Below, one piece after another: positions 25,975 through 34,146 of a DNA stretch of 64,000 nucleotides. Positions within the stretch are counted from its first letter, which is position 1; each line of letters starts with the position of its first letter. The translations under genes were made by a program, and so were the position numbers. Source of the stretch: JALHFZ01 sp963674625. GTDB lineage: Bacteria > Synergistota > Synergistia > Synergistales > Aminobacteriaceae. The stretch lies in NCBI GenBank assembly GCA_963674625.2, contig CAXXXO010000001.1, forward strand, positions 461,905-525,904. Reading direction: 5' to 3'. The notes below the pieces were generated by a model, which did no database searches, had not been told where the DNA came from, and saw only the letters and a program-made list of their open reading frames with translations.

Positions 25975-26028
25975 GGCGGGAATATGATACAATTAAAAAC
26001 CAATTCAACGTAAAAGGAGGCGCTTTTC

Positions 26029-26466
26029 ATGGCCATGCCGATGCAGGTAAGTCTCGATGAAATTCTGTCCATGCTGCTCGCCCGGGTGGATAGCCTGGTA
26101 CTGAGCGATGAAAATTCAAAGAGCAAGTTCAATATCATCACGAGGGTTCTCTACAAAAAAGGGATTCTGACCGATGAAGACGTCATGGATTCAATCCGGG
26201 AGGAACACAGGGTGCTTCTCGGCCTCGGCCTCATCGCCGAGGAGCCCTCGGAAGATACGGTGAAAGCCATTTCCGAGAGCATTCTCCAGTGGATCAAGGG
26301 GGATGTGGATGCCCTCAAAAAGGGGATGGAGGAGTACGAGCGGCGCCTTCAGGAAAACATGAACCGCCAGGCCCAGAAGCCGAAGATCGACGTTGCCTCC
26401 CCCGCGGTGCTGCAGCAGCTCAACCGCATGGGGGGCAAGCAGGGCGGCGGAAAGATCATCCTCTAG
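26029..26466 (+). CDS. Hypothetical protein, 145 aa, helical
   Basis: A small soluble, mostly helical protein (SLDEILSMLLARVDSLVLSD; KGILTDEDVMDSIREEHRVLLGLGL) with a Gly/Lys-rich C-terminus (GGKQGGGKIIL). No family is recognised. It has its own likely promoter (TGaTACAAT, 25985-25993), an AAAAGGAGG site and a strong terminator after it, so it is a single-gene unit. Confidence 0.7.
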   Translation: MAMPMQVSLDEILSMLLARVDSLVLSDENSKSKFNIITRVLYKKGILTDEDVMDSIREEHRVLLGLGLIAEEPSEDTVKAISESILQWIKGDVDALKKGMEEYERRLQENMNRQAQKPKIDVASPAVLQQLNRMGGKQGGGKIIL

Positions 26467-26491
26467 GTTCCGCGAAACCCTCTGCCTGTTC

Positions 26492-26536
26492 AAAAAAGAG
26501 CCGGACGGCATTTTTCCCGCCGTCCGGCTCTTTTCT
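26492..26536. terminator. Bidirectional intrinsic terminator
   Basis: A 12-bp stem (GAGCCGGACGGC / GCCGTCCGGCTC, 26498-26509 and 26519-26530) is flanked by an A-run and TTTT, serving the unknown 145-aa gene (+) and the DUF554 gene (-). Confidence 0.9.
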
Positions 26537-26546
26537 GTTTTTTGAC

Positions 26547-27251
26547 TCAGGAAAAAAACGATGCCAGGATCCCCGCCGCGAGAAGGGCGGGAAGCATGTT
26601 GATGACCTTGAGGCTCTTGATCTCGAGGACGGAGAGGGCGATTCCGATGAGCAGCAGCCCTCCGGCGGCGCTCACCTCGTCGATGACAGGCTGGGTCATG
26701 ACGGTTTGCACCGTGCTTGCGAGCAGGGTCATTCCCCCCTGGTAGAGAAGAACGGGGAGAGCCGAAAAGAGGACGCCGGCGCCGAGGGACGCGGCGAGGG
26801 CGGCCGACGCCATGCCGTCCATGAGGGATTTCGTGATGAAGAGGCGGGGAGTCCCCCCCATTCCCTCCTCGATGGCGCCGAGTATGGCCATGGATCCGAC
26901 GCAGAACAGAAGAGTGGCGGCCATGAACCCCTCGGTAAACTTTTCGTTCTTCGACCGGATTTTCGCCTTTGTCCATTCTGCAAGACGGTTCGTCTGGCGG
27001 TCGAGGTCCAGAAATTCCCCCGCAAGGGAGCCGATGACGATGCTGAAGGCGAGGATGAGGAAATTGTGGGTTTTCTGGGCCATGAAGACCCCGAGGAAAA
27101 CGGTGAGCAGCCCGAGCCCCTGAAAAGTTATGGCGACGTAGCGCTGGGGGAGGCGGGAGCGGAATGCAAGCCCGGCAAGAGAGCCGATAAGGATGGCCGC
27201 GGAATTGAGAACGCTTCCGGCGGCAGGTATATGGTCAAGAAAAAAAATCAC
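26547..27251 (-). CDS. DUF554 family membrane protein
   Basis: The 234-residue protein has about six to seven hydrophobic helices, and its motifs (GSVLNSAAILIGSLAGL, GSMAILGAIEEG, ITKSLMDGMASAALAASLGAGVLFSALPVLLYQG) are those of the DUF554/YdfK family. Its role is undefined; transport has been suggested for the fold. It begins at GTG 27251 with AGGAGG upstream, 45 bases after the BMP-type permease on the same strand, so read-through from that operon is possible. Confidence 0.87.
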   Translation of the reverse strand: MIFFLDHIPAAGSVLNSAAILIGSLAGLAFRSRLPQRYVAITFQGLGLLTVFLGVFMAQKTHNFLILAFSIVIGSLAGEFLDLDRQTNRLAEWTKAKIRSKNEKFTEGFMAATLLFCVGSMAILGAIEEGMGGTPRLFITKSLMDGMASAALAASLGAGVLFSALPVLLYQGGMTLLASTVQTVMTQPVIDEVSAAGGLLLIGIALSVLEIKSLKVINMLPALLAAGILASFFS

Positions 27252-27296
27252 GGGAAATTCTACCTCCTGTTGAGTTCATAGGGAATACAAGGGGCT

Positions 27297-28226
27297 TCAG
27301 TCCCGCTCCTCCCGGAAGAAGGGAAGTCCGAGGGATGCGGGGGCACCGAAGACGATCCCCTTTCCCTTCCGGATGGAGATGAAGAGCAGCACCCCTATGG
27401 TCATAAGATAGGGAAGCATCATGAGAACGGGCGCTGGAATGGTGGTTCCCGCAGTCTGAAGACGAAGCTGAAAAGCCTCAACCCCGCCGAAGAGATAGGC
27501 CCCGAGGGCGGCACGGGCAGGGTTCCAGATCGCGAAGATCACGAGGGCCACGGCGATCCATCCACGGCCGGCGGTCATGAGCTCCCCCCACATTTTCGTA
27601 TAGGCCAGGGACATGTAGGCCCCTCCCAGGGCCACTATCCCCGCGCCGACCATGGTGTAGATATAGCGGATCTTTGCCACCGGAATTCCCATGGCATCGG
27701 CTGCACGGGGGTTGTCCCCCACCGCCCGGAGGTTGAGCCCGGGACGGGTAGAGGAAAAGTACCAGCAGAAGAAGAGAACGAGGGCATAGGAGCAGTAGAC
27801 CATGGCGTCGTGCTGAAAGAGAACGGGACCGAGGAGGGGGATATCCCCCAGAAGGGGGACGGATATCCGGTCAAGACCAGGAATGGTGAAGCCCACGAAG
27901 GAACGGCCGAGAAGGGAGCTTGCCCCCGTGCCGAACATGGTCATGGCCAGGCCTGCCACAACCTGGTTCCCCTTGAGGGTGACGCAGATGAAGGCATGGA
28001 CGAGCCCGAGAAGGCATCCGACGAGAAAGGCGGCGGCGACGCCGAGCCAGGCGCTTCCTGTGCTGTAGGCCACGGAGAAGCCCGAATAGGCCCCGAGCAG
28101 CATGATTCCCTCGAGACCGAGGTTCAGTACGCCCCCCTTTTCAGTGAGAATTTCCCCGAGGGTCGCGTAGAGAATGGGGGTGCCGCTCCGCACTGCCGCA
28201 GTGAGAATGGGGATGATTATTTCCAT
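27297..28226 (-). CDS. BMP-family ABC transporter permease, second subunit
   Basis: A 309-residue membrane protein of the BPD_transp_2 class. GEILTEKGGVLNLGLEGIMLLGAYSGF at the N-terminus and RAVGDNPRAADAMGIPVAKIRY in the cytoplasmic loop match the second permease of nucleoside (BMP-type) importers such as NupQ/YufQ. ATG 28226 overlaps the previous permease by ten bases. With the other permease, the double ATPase and the PnrA-like receptor it forms a complete importer. Confidence 0.92.
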   Translation of the reverse strand: MEIIIPILTAAVRSGTPILYATLGEILTEKGGVLNLGLEGIMLLGAYSGFSVAYSTGSAWLGVAAAFLVGCLLGLVHAFICVTLKGNQVVAGLAMTMFGTGASSLLGRSFVGFTIPGLDRISVPLLGDIPLLGPVLFQHDAMVYCSYALVLFFCWYFSSTRPGLNLRAVGDNPRAADAMGIPVAKIRYIYTMVGAGIVALGGAYMSLAYTKMWGELMTAGRGWIAVALVIFAIWNPARAALGAYLFGGVEAFQLRLQTAGTTIPAPVLMMLPYLMTIGVLLFISIRKGKGIVFGAPASLGLPFFREERD

Positions 28227-29329
28227 TGCTGCGCATCCTCCCTCAGCGGCCCGGCGAGAGGTTCTTTCCACAGGCGGAGCCGGATGCGGAACTTCCGGAA
28301 GAATTCTCCCCCCAGCACGAAGAAGAGGATCAGCCCCTGGAGGACCATGATGCTCGAGAGGGGAAGGCGCATCACGATCTGAAGGGTCTCTCCTCCTACG
28401 AGAAGAATCCCCATGAGAAAGGATACCAGGACGATGGCAAGGGGGTGAAGCCTGGCGAGCCAGGCCACGATGATGGCCGTGTAGCCGTACCCTCCGGAGA
28501 AGCCGTGCTGCAGCCGTCCCTGGAGGCCGGCGAGTTCGCCCATTCCTGCGATCCCTGCGATCGCCCCGGAGAGGAACATCACGAGGACCACGTTCTTCAG
28601 ATAGCTCATGCCGGCGAAGTCTGCAGCTCTCGGGTTCTCGCCCATGACCCGGATCTCGTACCCCCAGCGGGTGTACTTGAGAATTGCCCAGAAGAGCACG
28701 GGGAGAAGGAGGGCGAGAAAGAGGCCCGTGTGGATCCGCGTCCCCCAGAGAAAGGGCAGCCGCGCCGAGTCGGGGAAGACGGCGGTCATGGGGAACCCGA
28801 GGCTCGACGGGTCTCTCCAGGGACCGAAGACGAAGTAGTTCAGCAGGTTCATGGCCACGTAGTTGAGCATGAGGGTGGTGATGATCTCGTTGACGTTCCA
28901 TTTCGCCCGGAAATATCCGGCGATGGCCCCCCAGATCCCCCCCGCGGTTCCGGCGGCAAGAAACATGAGCAGGTACATCACCGGCCTGCTGTCCACGGTC
29001 AGGTATCGGACCGTCGCGGCCGTGGCTATGGCGCCCATGAAGATCTGTCCCTCCGCGCCGATGTTCCAGATGAGCATGGTGAAGGAGAGCATGACGGCGA
29101 TCCCTGCCATGGTCAGGGGAATGGCTTTCACTATGGTTTCGCTTATGCCGTAGGCATCCCCCAGGGAGGATTTCAGGATAACTGAGTAGGCCCTGACGGG
29201 CGATACTCCCATGAAGTACAGAAAAATTCCTCCCGAGAGCAGGGCTGCCCCGAGGGAGAGGAGCGGAATCAGGACCTTCAGCCCCGGAGGAACGGAAAGC
29301 CGGGGTTCGACGGTGACGGTCATCCTCAT
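28217..29329 (-). CDS. BMP-family ABC transporter permease, first subunit
   Basis: A 370-residue permease with family features NIGAEGQIFMGAIAT, WNVNEIITTLMLNYVA and EIRVMGENPRAADFAGM, corresponding to NupP/YufP-type subunits. The start ATG 29329 overlaps the upstream ATPase stop as ATGA; an in-frame ATG two codons later is possible. The extra open frame further upstream lies inside the ATPase gene and is not coding. Confidence 0.92.
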   Translation of the reverse strand: MRMTVTVEPRLSVPPGLKVLIPLLSLGAALLSGGIFLYFMGVSPVRAYSVILKSSLGDAYGISETIVKAIPLTMAGIAVMLSFTMLIWNIGAEGQIFMGAIATAATVRYLTVDSRPVMYLLMFLAAGTAGGIWGAIAGYFRAKWNVNEIITTLMLNYVAMNLLNYFVFGPWRDPSSLGFPMTAVFPDSARLPFLWGTRIHTGLFLALLLPVLFWAILKYTRWGYEIRVMGENPRAADFAGMSYLKNVVLVMFLSGAIAGIAGMGELAGLQGRLQHGFSGGYGYTAIIVAWLARLHPLAIVLVSFLMGILLVGGETLQIVMRLPLSSIMVLQGLILFFVLGGEFFRKFRIRLRLWKEPLAGPLREDAQQWK

Positions 29330-30876
29330 GAGGAAAGAGCCTCCTTCGGCTGCAGGTTTTCGAGGGGTGTTCCGGCCATCATCAGGCCGATGGTCTCCAC
29401 GGGAACGGCCGAAGGGGTGTCGAGAATGCCCATGATCTCTCCCTTGCACATGACCGCAAGCCGGTCGCTCATGGCGATGAGTTCCTCGAGGTCCTCCGAG
29501 ACGAGAAGCACGGCGCCCCCCTTTTCTCTCTGGCAGAGCAGCTGCTCCCGGACGAAGCCGGCCGCCGCCACGTCGAGCCCCCAGGTGGGGTGGACAGCGA
29601 GAACGGCCCGGGGAGAATCGCTCAGCTCCCGGCCGAGCATCAGCTTCTGAAGGTTTCCCCCCGACAGGTTCCGCACGGGAGTGTCGATGGAAGGGGTGCT
29701 GACGCTGAAGCGGAGGATGAGGTCCCGGGCGAAGGAGAAGACCTCTTTCCACTGGATGAACCACCCCTTTGAAACGGGGCGGTTCCAGTAGCGCTTGAGG
29801 ATGGAGTTCTCGCTGACGTTCATGTTCGGCACCATTCCCGTCCCCCTCCGGTCGGCGGGAATGTAGTGTATGCCGCTGTCGATGAAGACCTTCGGCCGGG
29901 CATTTGTAAGGTCTTTCCCGTCGACGAATATGGAGCCCGACTCCGCCTTCCGAAGACCCGTGAGGGCTTCGCAGAGCTCCTGCTGCCCGTTTCCCGCCAC
30001 GCCGGCAATTCCGAGGATCTCCCGTTCCCGAACCGCCAGAGAAACGGACCTCACGGCCGGAAATCCCCGGTCTCCCCGTGCCGTAAGATTTTCGCAGGAG
30101 AGAACTGCCCGGCCGGGAGTCAGTTCGGGACGGTCAATCCGAAAGATCATTTTCCGCCCTACCATCATCTCGGCAAGCTTCTCCTTGGTCGTGGATGCAG
30201 TGTCCACCGTTCCGACAAGAGTTCCCTTTCTGAGGACAGTGACCCGGGAGGAGAGCTTCATGACCTCGTCGAGCTTATGGGAGATGAAGACAACCCCGTG
30301 CCCCTCGGCGGTCATCTGGCGGATCGTCTCGAAGAGGCGTTCCGCCTCCTGGGGAATAAGAACGGCTGTCGGTTCGTCCAGGATGAGAATCTTCGCCTGC
30401 CGGAAGAGCATCTGGAGGATGGCGACCCGCTGCTGCTCTCCGATGGAAAGCTGCCACACGGACGCTTCGGGCTGGACCTCGAGGCCGTAGCGGGAGGAAA
30501 TCCCGAGGATCCGTTCCCGGATCGCTTTTTTGGGGAGGACGAAGGGAAGATCCCCGAGGCCGAGGATCATGTTTTCCCAGACCGTCTGGCTCTGGATGAG
30601 CATGAAATGCTGATGGACCATGCCGATTCCCGCGGAGATGGCGTCCCGGGGAGAAAAGAACACCCTTTTTTCCCCGTTCGCGAAAATTGTCCCTTCGTCG
30701 GGGCGGTAGAGTCCGTAGAGGATATTCATGAGCGTGGATTTCCCGGCGCCGTTTTCGCCGAGAAGCCCGTGGACTTCCCCGGGCCGGACGTCGAAATCGA
30801 TGGCCGAATTGGCGGTCACTCCGGCGAAACGCTTCGTGATATTTTCCATGCGGACCAGGGGCTGCTGAACATCCAT
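29326..30876 (-). CDS. BMP-family ABC transporter ATPase (two fused ABC domains)
   Basis: A 516-residue tandem ATPase. The first domain has Walker A GENGAGKST, LSIGEQQRVAI and Walker B ILILDEPTAVL. The second has a degenerate Walker A (GVAGNGQQE) but an intact LSGGNLQK signature, the usual asymmetry in RbsA/NupO-like proteins. It energises import through the two permeases downstream. A hairpin with a T-run between it and the receptor gene probably lowers its expression relative to the receptor. Confidence 0.93.
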   Translation of the reverse strand: MDVQQPLVRMENITKRFAGVTANSAIDFDVRPGEVHGLLGENGAGKSTLMNILYGLYRPDEGTIFANGEKRVFFSPRDAISAGIGMVHQHFMLIQSQTVWENMILGLGDLPFVLPKKAIRERILGISSRYGLEVQPEASVWQLSIGEQQRVAILQMLFRQAKILILDEPTAVLIPQEAERLFETIRQMTAEGHGVVFISHKLDEVMKLSSRVTVLRKGTLVGTVDTASTTKEKLAEMMVGRKMIFRIDRPELTPGRAVLSCENLTARGDRGFPAVRSVSLAVREREILGIAGVAGNGQQELCEALTGLRKAESGSIFVDGKDLTNARPKVFIDSGIHYIPADRRGTGMVPNMNVSENSILKRYWNRPVSKGWFIQWKEVFSFARDLILRFSVSTPSIDTPVRNLSGGNLQKLMLGRELSDSPRAVLAVHPTWGLDVAAAGFVREQLLCQREKGGAVLLVSEDLEELIAMSDRLAVMCKGEIMGILDTPSAVPVETIGLMMAGTPLENLQPKEALSS

Positions 30877-30910
30877 TTCTTCTCCTCCAGGATCGGAAAA
30901 ATCGGGCGGC

Positions 30911-30945
30911 CAAAAGAAGGAGGGCGCCGAAAATCCGCGCCCTCC
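30911..30945 (-). terminator. Intra-operon attenuating terminator
   Basis: On the minus strand a 9-bp stem (GGAGGGCGC / GCGCCCTCC, arms 30937-30945 and 30919-30927) is followed by TTCTTTT. It lies between the receptor stop (30983) and the ATPase start (30876), consistent with making more receptor than transporter. Confidence 0.7.
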
Positions 30946-30982
30946 GGAATTTCCCGTTGATTATAATACAAAAAGGGAGAAT

Positions 30983-32068
30983 TTATTTCGGGATCTCACC
31001 CTTGACCCCTTCCACGAACCAGTTCATGGAGAGCATGTCGCCGTCGGTCATCTTCTGACCCTCGGCGACCTTCACGGCCCCGGACTGGTCCTTCACCGGT
31101 CCGTAGAAGACATCCCAGCCGCCGGAGATGATCTTCGCCTTTTCATCGTCCACCAGCTTCTTCACGGATTCGGGAACATCCTTGCCGTAGGGGGCCAGGC
31201 CCACCATGCCTTCCTTGAGGCCGTACCACAGCTGCTCGGATTTCCATGTTCCCCTGACGACCTGATCGATGGTGTACTTGTAGGCTATCCCCCAGTCCCA
31301 GATGGGTGCGGTCAGATGCTTCGTGGGGGCATAATTGCTCATGTCGTTGTTGTATCCCACAACGTAGACTCCCGCCTCTTCGGCTGCCTGGGGAGCGGCC
31401 CCGGTGTCGGCGTGCATGCCGATCACGTCTGCGCCCGAATCGATGAGGGCTTTCGTGGCTTCCTTTTCCTTGCCGGGATCGAGCCAGGAGAAAATCCATA
31501 CCACCCGCACTTCGGCCTTCGGGTTGACATGCCGGACGCCGAGGGTGAAGGCGTTAATTCCCCGGATGACCTCGGGAATGGGATAGGCGCCCACATACCC
31601 GAGGACGTTTTTCTTCGTCATGCTTCCAGCCACGAGGCCGGAAAGATAGCGTGCCTGGTACATCCTGCCGAAGTAGGTCCCCACGTTCGGGGCGACCTTG
31701 TAGCCCGAGCAGTGCATGAAAATCGTCTCCGGATACTTCTTCGCCACGTCGATGACGAAATCCATGTAGCCGAAGGAATTCGCGAAAACGACCTTCGAGC
31801 CGTTCCGTACGAGGCTTTCCATGACCCGGGCGGCATCGGGGCCTTCCGGCACGGATTCGACGTAGGTGGATTTCAGCCCGGGGTAGGCTTTTTCCATTTC
31901 AAGCCTTCCCATGTCGTGCATGAAAGTATAGCCGCCGTCGCCGATGGGCCCTATGTACACGAATCCCGGATTGATCTCTTCCGCCGGAATCGGAGGAAAG
32001 GCCGCCCAGGCCGCACCACTCAGAAAAAGACTGAAGACGATGAAAAGGAGCAGGGTAAATTTTTTCAC
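30983..32068 (-). CDS. BMP-family substrate-binding protein (PnrA/Med-like)
   Basis: The 361-residue protein has a clear signal peptide (KKFTLLLFIVFSLFLSGAAWA, cut near residue 22) without a lipobox cysteine, so it is probably periplasmic. FVYIGPIGDGGYTFMHDMGR, GSKVVFANSFGYMDFV and DVIGMHADTGA are typical of the BMP/PnrA family, which binds purine nucleosides and related compounds. It is the first gene of the importer operon and divergent from a xanthine phosphoribosyltransferase gene, which supports a purine substrate. Confidence 0.92.
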   Translation of the reverse strand: MKKFTLLLFIVFSLFLSGAAWAAFPPIPAEEINPGFVYIGPIGDGGYTFMHDMGRLEMEKAYPGLKSTYVESVPEGPDAARVMESLVRNGSKVVFANSFGYMDFVIDVAKKYPETIFMHCSGYKVAPNVGTYFGRMYQARYLSGLVAGSMTKKNVLGYVGAYPIPEVIRGINAFTLGVRHVNPKAEVRVVWIFSWLDPGKEKEATKALIDSGADVIGMHADTGAAPQAAEEAGVYVVGYNNDMSNYAPTKHLTAPIWDWGIAYKYTIDQVVRGTWKSEQLWYGLKEGMVGLAPYGKDVPESVKKLVDDEKAKIISGGWDVFYGPVKDQSGAVKVAEGQKMTDGDMLSMNWFVEGVKGEIPK

Positions 32069-32116
32069 GCTTTTTTACCTCCCGAAAAACGAAATTTTGG
32101 GTTCTTTCCGGAACTC

Positions 32117-32179
32117 ATTATACCTTGGGTTAAAGAAAGAGGGAACAGCGGAAAAAAGAAAGGAGGGCCGTGCTACAAT
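32117..32179. promoter_or_regulatory. Divergent promoters between bmp receptor and gpt genes
   Basis: TATAAT on the minus strand (32117-32122) reads toward the receptor, and the extended -10 TGcTACAAT on the plus strand (32171-32179) reads toward the phosphoribosyltransferase. No purine riboswitch core is visible in either leader. Confidence 0.55.
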
Positions 32180-32222
32180 TGGAATTCATATCCCTTTCGA
32201 AGAAAGAGGAGGACTGAACCGA

Positions 32223-32708
32223 TTGGAAACGGAACGATATCATAAGACCTATCCGGTCTCATGGGAGCAGATCCACCGGGATTGCAAGGCACTGGCCTGG
32301 CGTCTCGTGGGAGGGCGGAAATGGGAGCGGATCATCGGCATCGCGAGGGGAGGGCTCATCCCCGCCGCCATCATCGCCAGGGAGCTTAACGTGCGCCTCG
32401 TCGATACGGTCTGCGTCTCAAGCTACACACTCCGCACCCAGGGAGAGATGGAGATTCTGAAGGAGATACCGGGGGACGGAGAGGGGTGGCTCATCATCGA
32501 CGATCTCGTGGATACGGGGAAAACGGCGAGGGTGGTGCGCAACATGCTGCCGAAGGCTCATTTCGCCGCCGTCTATGCCAAGCCCGCGGGACGGGGATAT
32601 GTGGATACTTTCATCACCGAGGTCAGCCAGGACACCTGGATTCTCTTCCCCTGGGACTCCGAGACGGCCTATGCCAGGCCCATAGTGGACATGCAGCAGG
32701 GGGAATGA
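32223..32708 (+). CDS. gpt: Xanthine(-guanine) phosphoribosyltransferase
   Basis: A 161-residue type I phosphoribosyltransferase close to E. coli Gpt: GIARGGLIPAAIIAREL, DTVCVSSY, the PRPP loop IIDDLVDTGKT (91-101), AKPAGRGYVDTFI and QDTWILFPWD all align. It makes XMP/GMP from xanthine or guanine and PRPP. The start is TTG 32223, with AGGAGG ten bases upstream; the in-frame ATG at 31944 lies inside the divergent gene. Next to a nucleoside-type importer it points to purine salvage. Confidence 0.92.
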   Translation: METERYHKTYPVSWEQIHRDCKALAWRLVGGRKWERIIGIARGGLIPAAIIARELNVRLVDTVCVSSYTLRTQGEMEILKEIPGDGEGWLIIDDLVDTGKTARVVRNMLPKAHFAAVYAKPAGRGYVDTFITEVSQDTWILFPWDSETAYARPIVDMQQGE

Positions 32709-32713
32709 AGACG

Positions 32714-32745
32714 AAAAAGAGGGCGGAGAAAAATCTCCGCCCTCT
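32714..32745 (-). terminator. Intrinsic terminator for the YjfB-like gene
   Basis: A 12-bp perfect stem (AGAGGGCGGAGA / TCTCCGCCCTCT) is followed on the minus strand by TTTTT (complement of 32714-32718). It may also stop gpt transcripts on the plus strand. Confidence 0.75.
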
Positions 32746-32767
32746 GCAAAGGACAGCAGGAAGCTTC

Positions 32768-32929
32768 CTATGCCCTGAAGTCAACCTTCTGCCCGATCCC
32801 CATGCTCTGCATAAGTTCGCCGAGCATGTCCTTCTGAAGTTCGGCCGCCTGCTTCATCACCGAGTAGCCTACAATCTGCAGGACTTCCTGGCCGGACTTC
32901 GAAGGGGCCGCTGCGGAAATTCCCTCCAT
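32768..32929 (-). CDS. YjfB-like putative motility protein, 53 aa
   Basis: The 53-residue product (starting MEGISAAAPSKSGQEVLQIV, containing SVMKQAAELQKDMLGELMQSM) matches the YjfB family of small proteins linked to motility genes in Firmicutes and relatives. ATG 32929 is chosen because GGAGG lies eight bases upstream; ATG 32935 would leave only two bases. Own promoter: extended TGgTATAAT on the minus strand (32963-32971). Function unknown. Confidence 0.75.
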   Translation of the reverse strand: MEGISAAAPSKSGQEVLQIVGYSVMKQAAELQKDMLGELMQSMGIGQKVDFRA

Positions 32930-33057
32930 GGGCATCACCTCCAAGAATGGATTACAGGACAGATTATACCATATCCTGTGGGGACGGAAGGGCGGAAAGA
33001 TTGTATAATCGCCCCAGGCATCCCGAATCATCCATCAGAAGAAAGGCGGGGAATTTT

Positions 33058-33519
33058 TTGACCTATCTCAAATATGCGGGATTCATGATCCTCTGGGGAT
33101 GGATTCTAGCGACAGGCTACGTGCGGTATGTCCTTCCCCTCATCGCATCGGTCAACAAGCCCCTTGAGGCCCTCGAAGCATCGGGAGAACGATACCCCGG
33201 GCTCATGGCCCTGCTTGTCCGCTTTCTCCTCGCCTTTGCCCAGACCTGGGTGCTCGGAATCTGGTCCGCGTGGTGCGTGCTGCGCACCATGGCCTTTCTC
33301 CGGCTTCCGGAGACGAACGGATGGCTCTACTACGTCAGCGCTTTTTTCATCTGCGAGGGCATCCTCGGGATAGTGGCAAAAAGAGAACCCTACAACGGGG
33401 TCATCTCGGTCCTTCATTCCGCTCTTGCCATGGGGCTCTTCGTCATCTTCGCCCTCGATCCGGCCTTTCTCCTCACCATCTACCCCTGGCTTCCCGGGAT
33501 GATGAAAACTCCGATCTGA
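33058..33519 (+). CDS. Small integral membrane protein, unknown
   Basis: A 153-residue protein with about four membrane helices (YAGFMILWGWILATGYV; ALLVRFLLAFAQTWVLGIWSAW; WLYYVSAFFICEGILGIV; VLHSALAMGLFVIFAL). No family is recognised. The start is taken as TTG 33058 just after GGCGGGGAATTTT, because the upstream in-frame codons include the promoter (TATAAT, 33004-33009). It is followed by a convergent cupin gene after 15 bases. Confidence 0.65.
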   Translation: MTYLKYAGFMILWGWILATGYVRYVLPLIASVNKPLEALEASGERYPGLMALLVRFLLAFAQTWVLGIWSAWCVLRTMAFLRLPETNGWLYYVSAFFICEGILGIVAKREPYNGVISVLHSALAMGLFVIFALDPAFLLTIYPWLPGMMKTPI

Positions 33520-33534
33520 AGCCCTTCCCCTTTC

Positions 33535-33915
33535 TCAGGAAAAACAGGTTTGACCGGCGGAATCTCCTTCTTTCGGAACGATGCAGAGAAAGACGAGGGG
33601 TTCGTCTCCGGTGTTTCTGAAAAAATGCTTCACACCTGAGGGGACGTGGGCCCAGCACTCTCCGCCCAGGTCATACTGCTCTCCGTCGATCTCGGCGGTG
33701 CACTGCCCCGACAGAAAGAAAACGTAATGAGGCCAGTCGTGGGTGTGAAAGGGGGTCTCCGTGCCGGGCGCCACGGTGAAATGGCGGGCCACCCAGTCTT
33801 TCCAGAATTTGCCCGGAGCGAAGACGATGCGCTTCTCCACGTCACCGGAATGAACGGGATCCTCTGTCACCCCGATATCCGAAAATTTCCCCGCATACTT
33901 CTTTGAATCCGCCAT
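33535..33915 (-). CDS. Cupin-domain protein
   Basis: A single-domain cupin of 126 residues with the metal motif HTHDWPHYVFFLSG (H57, H59, H63) and the second-motif histidine H97 in VPSGVKHFFRNTG. Such proteins may be enzymes or ligand-binding regulators; no substrate can be named. ATG 33915 has GGAG nine bases upstream; in-frame ATGs further upstream (33942, 34092) lack family similarity. It is divergent from the TRAP transporter operon, with about 230 bases of AT-rich DNA between. Confidence 0.82.
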   Translation of the reverse strand: MADSKKYAGKFSDIGVTEDPVHSGDVEKRIVFAPGKFWKDWVARHFTVAPGTETPFHTHDWPHYVFFLSGQCTAEIDGEQYDLGGECWAHVPSGVKHFFRNTGDEPLVFLCIVPKEGDSAGQTCFS

Positions 33916-34054
33916 AGAAGTCACTCTCCAGTCATCTATCATCGAATTGCATTTCTTCCAACTCAGAATGCATGCTATCACCTGCAGAAAAACCTGTCCA
34001 GAAGTTTTTTCATCTCCCCGGACAAAATCGCACCTGAAGGGAGAAAGAAAAAAC

Positions 34055-34082
34055 TTGCAATTCCTGCGGTTTTCTCTATAAT
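34055..34082 (+). promoter_or_regulatory. Promoter of the TRAP/ilvD operon
   Basis: TTGCAA (34055-34060), 16 bases, TATAAT (34077-34082), leaving a leader of about 58 bases before the dctP start. Confidence 0.65.
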
Positions 34083-34146
34083 ACATGACCACGATGGAGC
34101 GGCTGCTTCAATCGAAAATTCGGTTCAAGAAGGAGGAGAAGGTAAG

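Noticed and set aside
31944..32222. Upstream extension of gpt from an ATG at 31944
   Set aside because: This segment is antisense to the BMP receptor signal peptide and spans both promoters; TTG 32223 with AGGAGG matches the Gpt N-terminus.
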